A stretch of 64,000 nt of DNA from Thaumasiovibrio subtropicus (GTDB taxonomy: Bacteria; Pseudomonadota; Gammaproteobacteria; Enterobacterales; Vibrionaceae): positions 434,001 through 498,000 of the forward strand of contig NZ_AP023054.1 of NCBI RefSeq assembly GCF_019703835.1, in the 5' to 3' direction. The translations under genes were made by a program, and so were the position numbers. Positions within the stretch are counted from its first letter, which is position 1. Every line of letters starts with the position of its first letter. The notes beneath the pieces were generated by a model. That model saw nothing but the letters and a program-made list of their open reading frames with translations, was not told where the DNA came from and searched no databases. Positions 63,335-64,000 of this stretch are shown piece by piece.

Positions 63335-64000
63335 ATGATGGAAGAGTTGGGATTAACAGTTACAGAATTACGTTACGCGCTAGACACTTTTTTCTTCTTA
63401 ATTTCAGGTGCGTTGGTGATGTGGATGGCAGCAGGCTTTGCCATGCTAGAAGCAGGTCTCGTACGCTCCAAAAACACCACAGAAATTTTAACTAAAAACT
63501 TTTGTTTGTATGCCATTGCATGTACTTGTTACCTGATTGTCGGTTACAACATTATGTACGTCGATAATGGCGAAGGTGGTTGGTTGCCATCATTAGGGAT
63601 GCTTATCGGTTCGCAGGCTGAGGGGGCTGATCACTCCTTAGAGTCTGACTTCTTCTTCCAGGTTGTTTTTGTCGCGACAGCGATGTCCGTGGTATCGGGC
63701 GCGGTGGCTGAACGAATGAAGCTATGGTCATTCTTAATCTTCGCCGTTGTCTTAACCGCCTTTATCTACCCGGTAGAAGGCTACTGGACATGGGGTGGCG
63801 GTTTCTTATCAGAAGCAGGCTTTAGTGATTTTGCTGGCTCAGGTATTGTGCATTTAGCGGGTGCAGCTGCTGCATTGGCAGGCGTGTTACTCCTTGGTGC
63901 ACGTAAGGGTAAATACGGCAAAAATGGCCAAATCTACCCAATTCCAGGCTCAAACATGCCGTTGGCAACGCTGGGTACCTTTATTTTGTGGTTAGGTTGG
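63335..64000 (+). CDS. amtB: Ammonium transporter AmtB, N-terminal part
   Basis: AmtB is a trimeric channel for ammonia/ammonium. The frame runs to the right edge of the window without a stop; 222 codons are visible. It starts MMEELGLTVTELRYALDTFF after AAGGAG; either adjacent ATG may be used. Membrane helices are visible throughout, with GALVMWMAAGFAMLEAGLVR (helix 1 end) and the family motif YPVEGYWTWGGGFL; the pore histidine is in GSGIVHLAGAAAALAG, here SGIVHLAGAAAA. The end and the GlnK-contact C-tail are outside the window. Confidence 0.95.
   Translation, partial: MMEELGLTVTELRYALDTFFFLISGALVMWMAAGFAMLEAGLVRSKNTTEILTKNFCLYAIACTCYLIVGYNIMYVDNGEGGWLPSLGMLIGSQAEGADHSLESDFFFQVVFVATAMSVVSGAVAERMKLWSFLIFAVVLTAFIYPVEGYWTWGGGFLSEAGFSDFAGSGIVHLAGAAAALAGVLLLGARKGKYGKNGQIYPIPGSNMPLATLGTFILWLGW

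Overview
The window is a piece of the main chromosome of a gammaproteobacterium, almost certainly a member of the Vibrionaceae. The gene order (ibaG-murA, degS/degQ, zapG/zapE, rplM-rpsI, petABC, sspAB, dolP-diaA-yraN-lpoA, rsmI, rnpB, the mra/fts cluster, lpxC, dciA-like gene, secA, mutT, yacG-zapD-coaE-pilDCBA, nadC/ampD, pdhR-aceEF-lpdA, acnB) is that of Vibrio-like genomes, and protein lengths and catalytic positions follow the E. coli/Vibrio families closely. I cannot name the genus from sequence alone. Nearly everything is core housekeeping; I see no phage, insertion sequence, CRISPR array, tRNA or rRNA.

Layout. 1-7,105: end of ibaG, murA, the periplasmic proteases degS and degQ (minus strand), zapG and zapE, and the ribosomal proteins L13/S9. 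7,106-11,560: a 650-base gap of unclear content, then the cytochrome bc1 operon petABC and the stringent starvation pair sspA-sspB. 11,560-16,380: a minus-strand cell-envelope group (dolP, diaA, yraN, lpoA), rsmI, and the RNase P RNA. 16,380-33,610: the division and cell-wall cluster mraZ-rsmH-ftsL-ftsI-murE-murF-mraY-murD-ftsW-murG-murC-ftsQ-ftsA-ftsZ followed by lpxC, with tightly overlapping genes and no ddl gene. 33,610-37,735: dciA-like gene, secA and mutT. 37,735-43,856: yacG, zapD, coaE and the type IV pilus genes pilD, pilC, pilB, pilA on the minus strand; the pilus genes look more AT-rich than their surroundings. 44,166-53,110: nadC, ampD and the pyruvate dehydrogenase cluster with its repressor PdhR. 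53,110-58,476: a 109-bp inverted-repeat element, a predicted outer-membrane patatin-type lipase and aconitase B. 58,570-62,350: a glycerate/gluconate-type module (cdaR, GntP-type permease, glycerate kinase). 62,400-64,000: yacL and the nitrogen pair glnK-amtB (amtB runs off the end).

The genes form a few coherent systems: peptidoglycan precursor synthesis (murA, murC-G, mraY) with septum assembly (ftsL, ftsI, ftsW, ftsQAZ, zapD, zapE, zapG) and PBP1a activation (lpoA); envelope quality control (degS, degQ, dolP, secA, lpxC); aerobic carbon flux (aceEF-lpdA, acnB, petABC); and nutrient sensing (pdhR, cdaR, glnK). Regulatory signals can be read directly in several places: two perfect PdhR operators upstream of pdhR, phased MraZ boxes upstream of mraZ, an NtrC site plus a sigma-54 promoter before glnK, and a promoter for rnpB.

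The most unexpected observation is a long hairpin covering the ribosome-binding site of degQ, which could make this stress protease translationally controlled. The others are a 109-bp palindrome-ended element after lpdA, a perfect 12-bp inverted repeat after nadC, a Cys-x-x-Cys insertion in MurD and a palindrome that may be the CdaR operator. I did not find a clear novel multi-gene system here.
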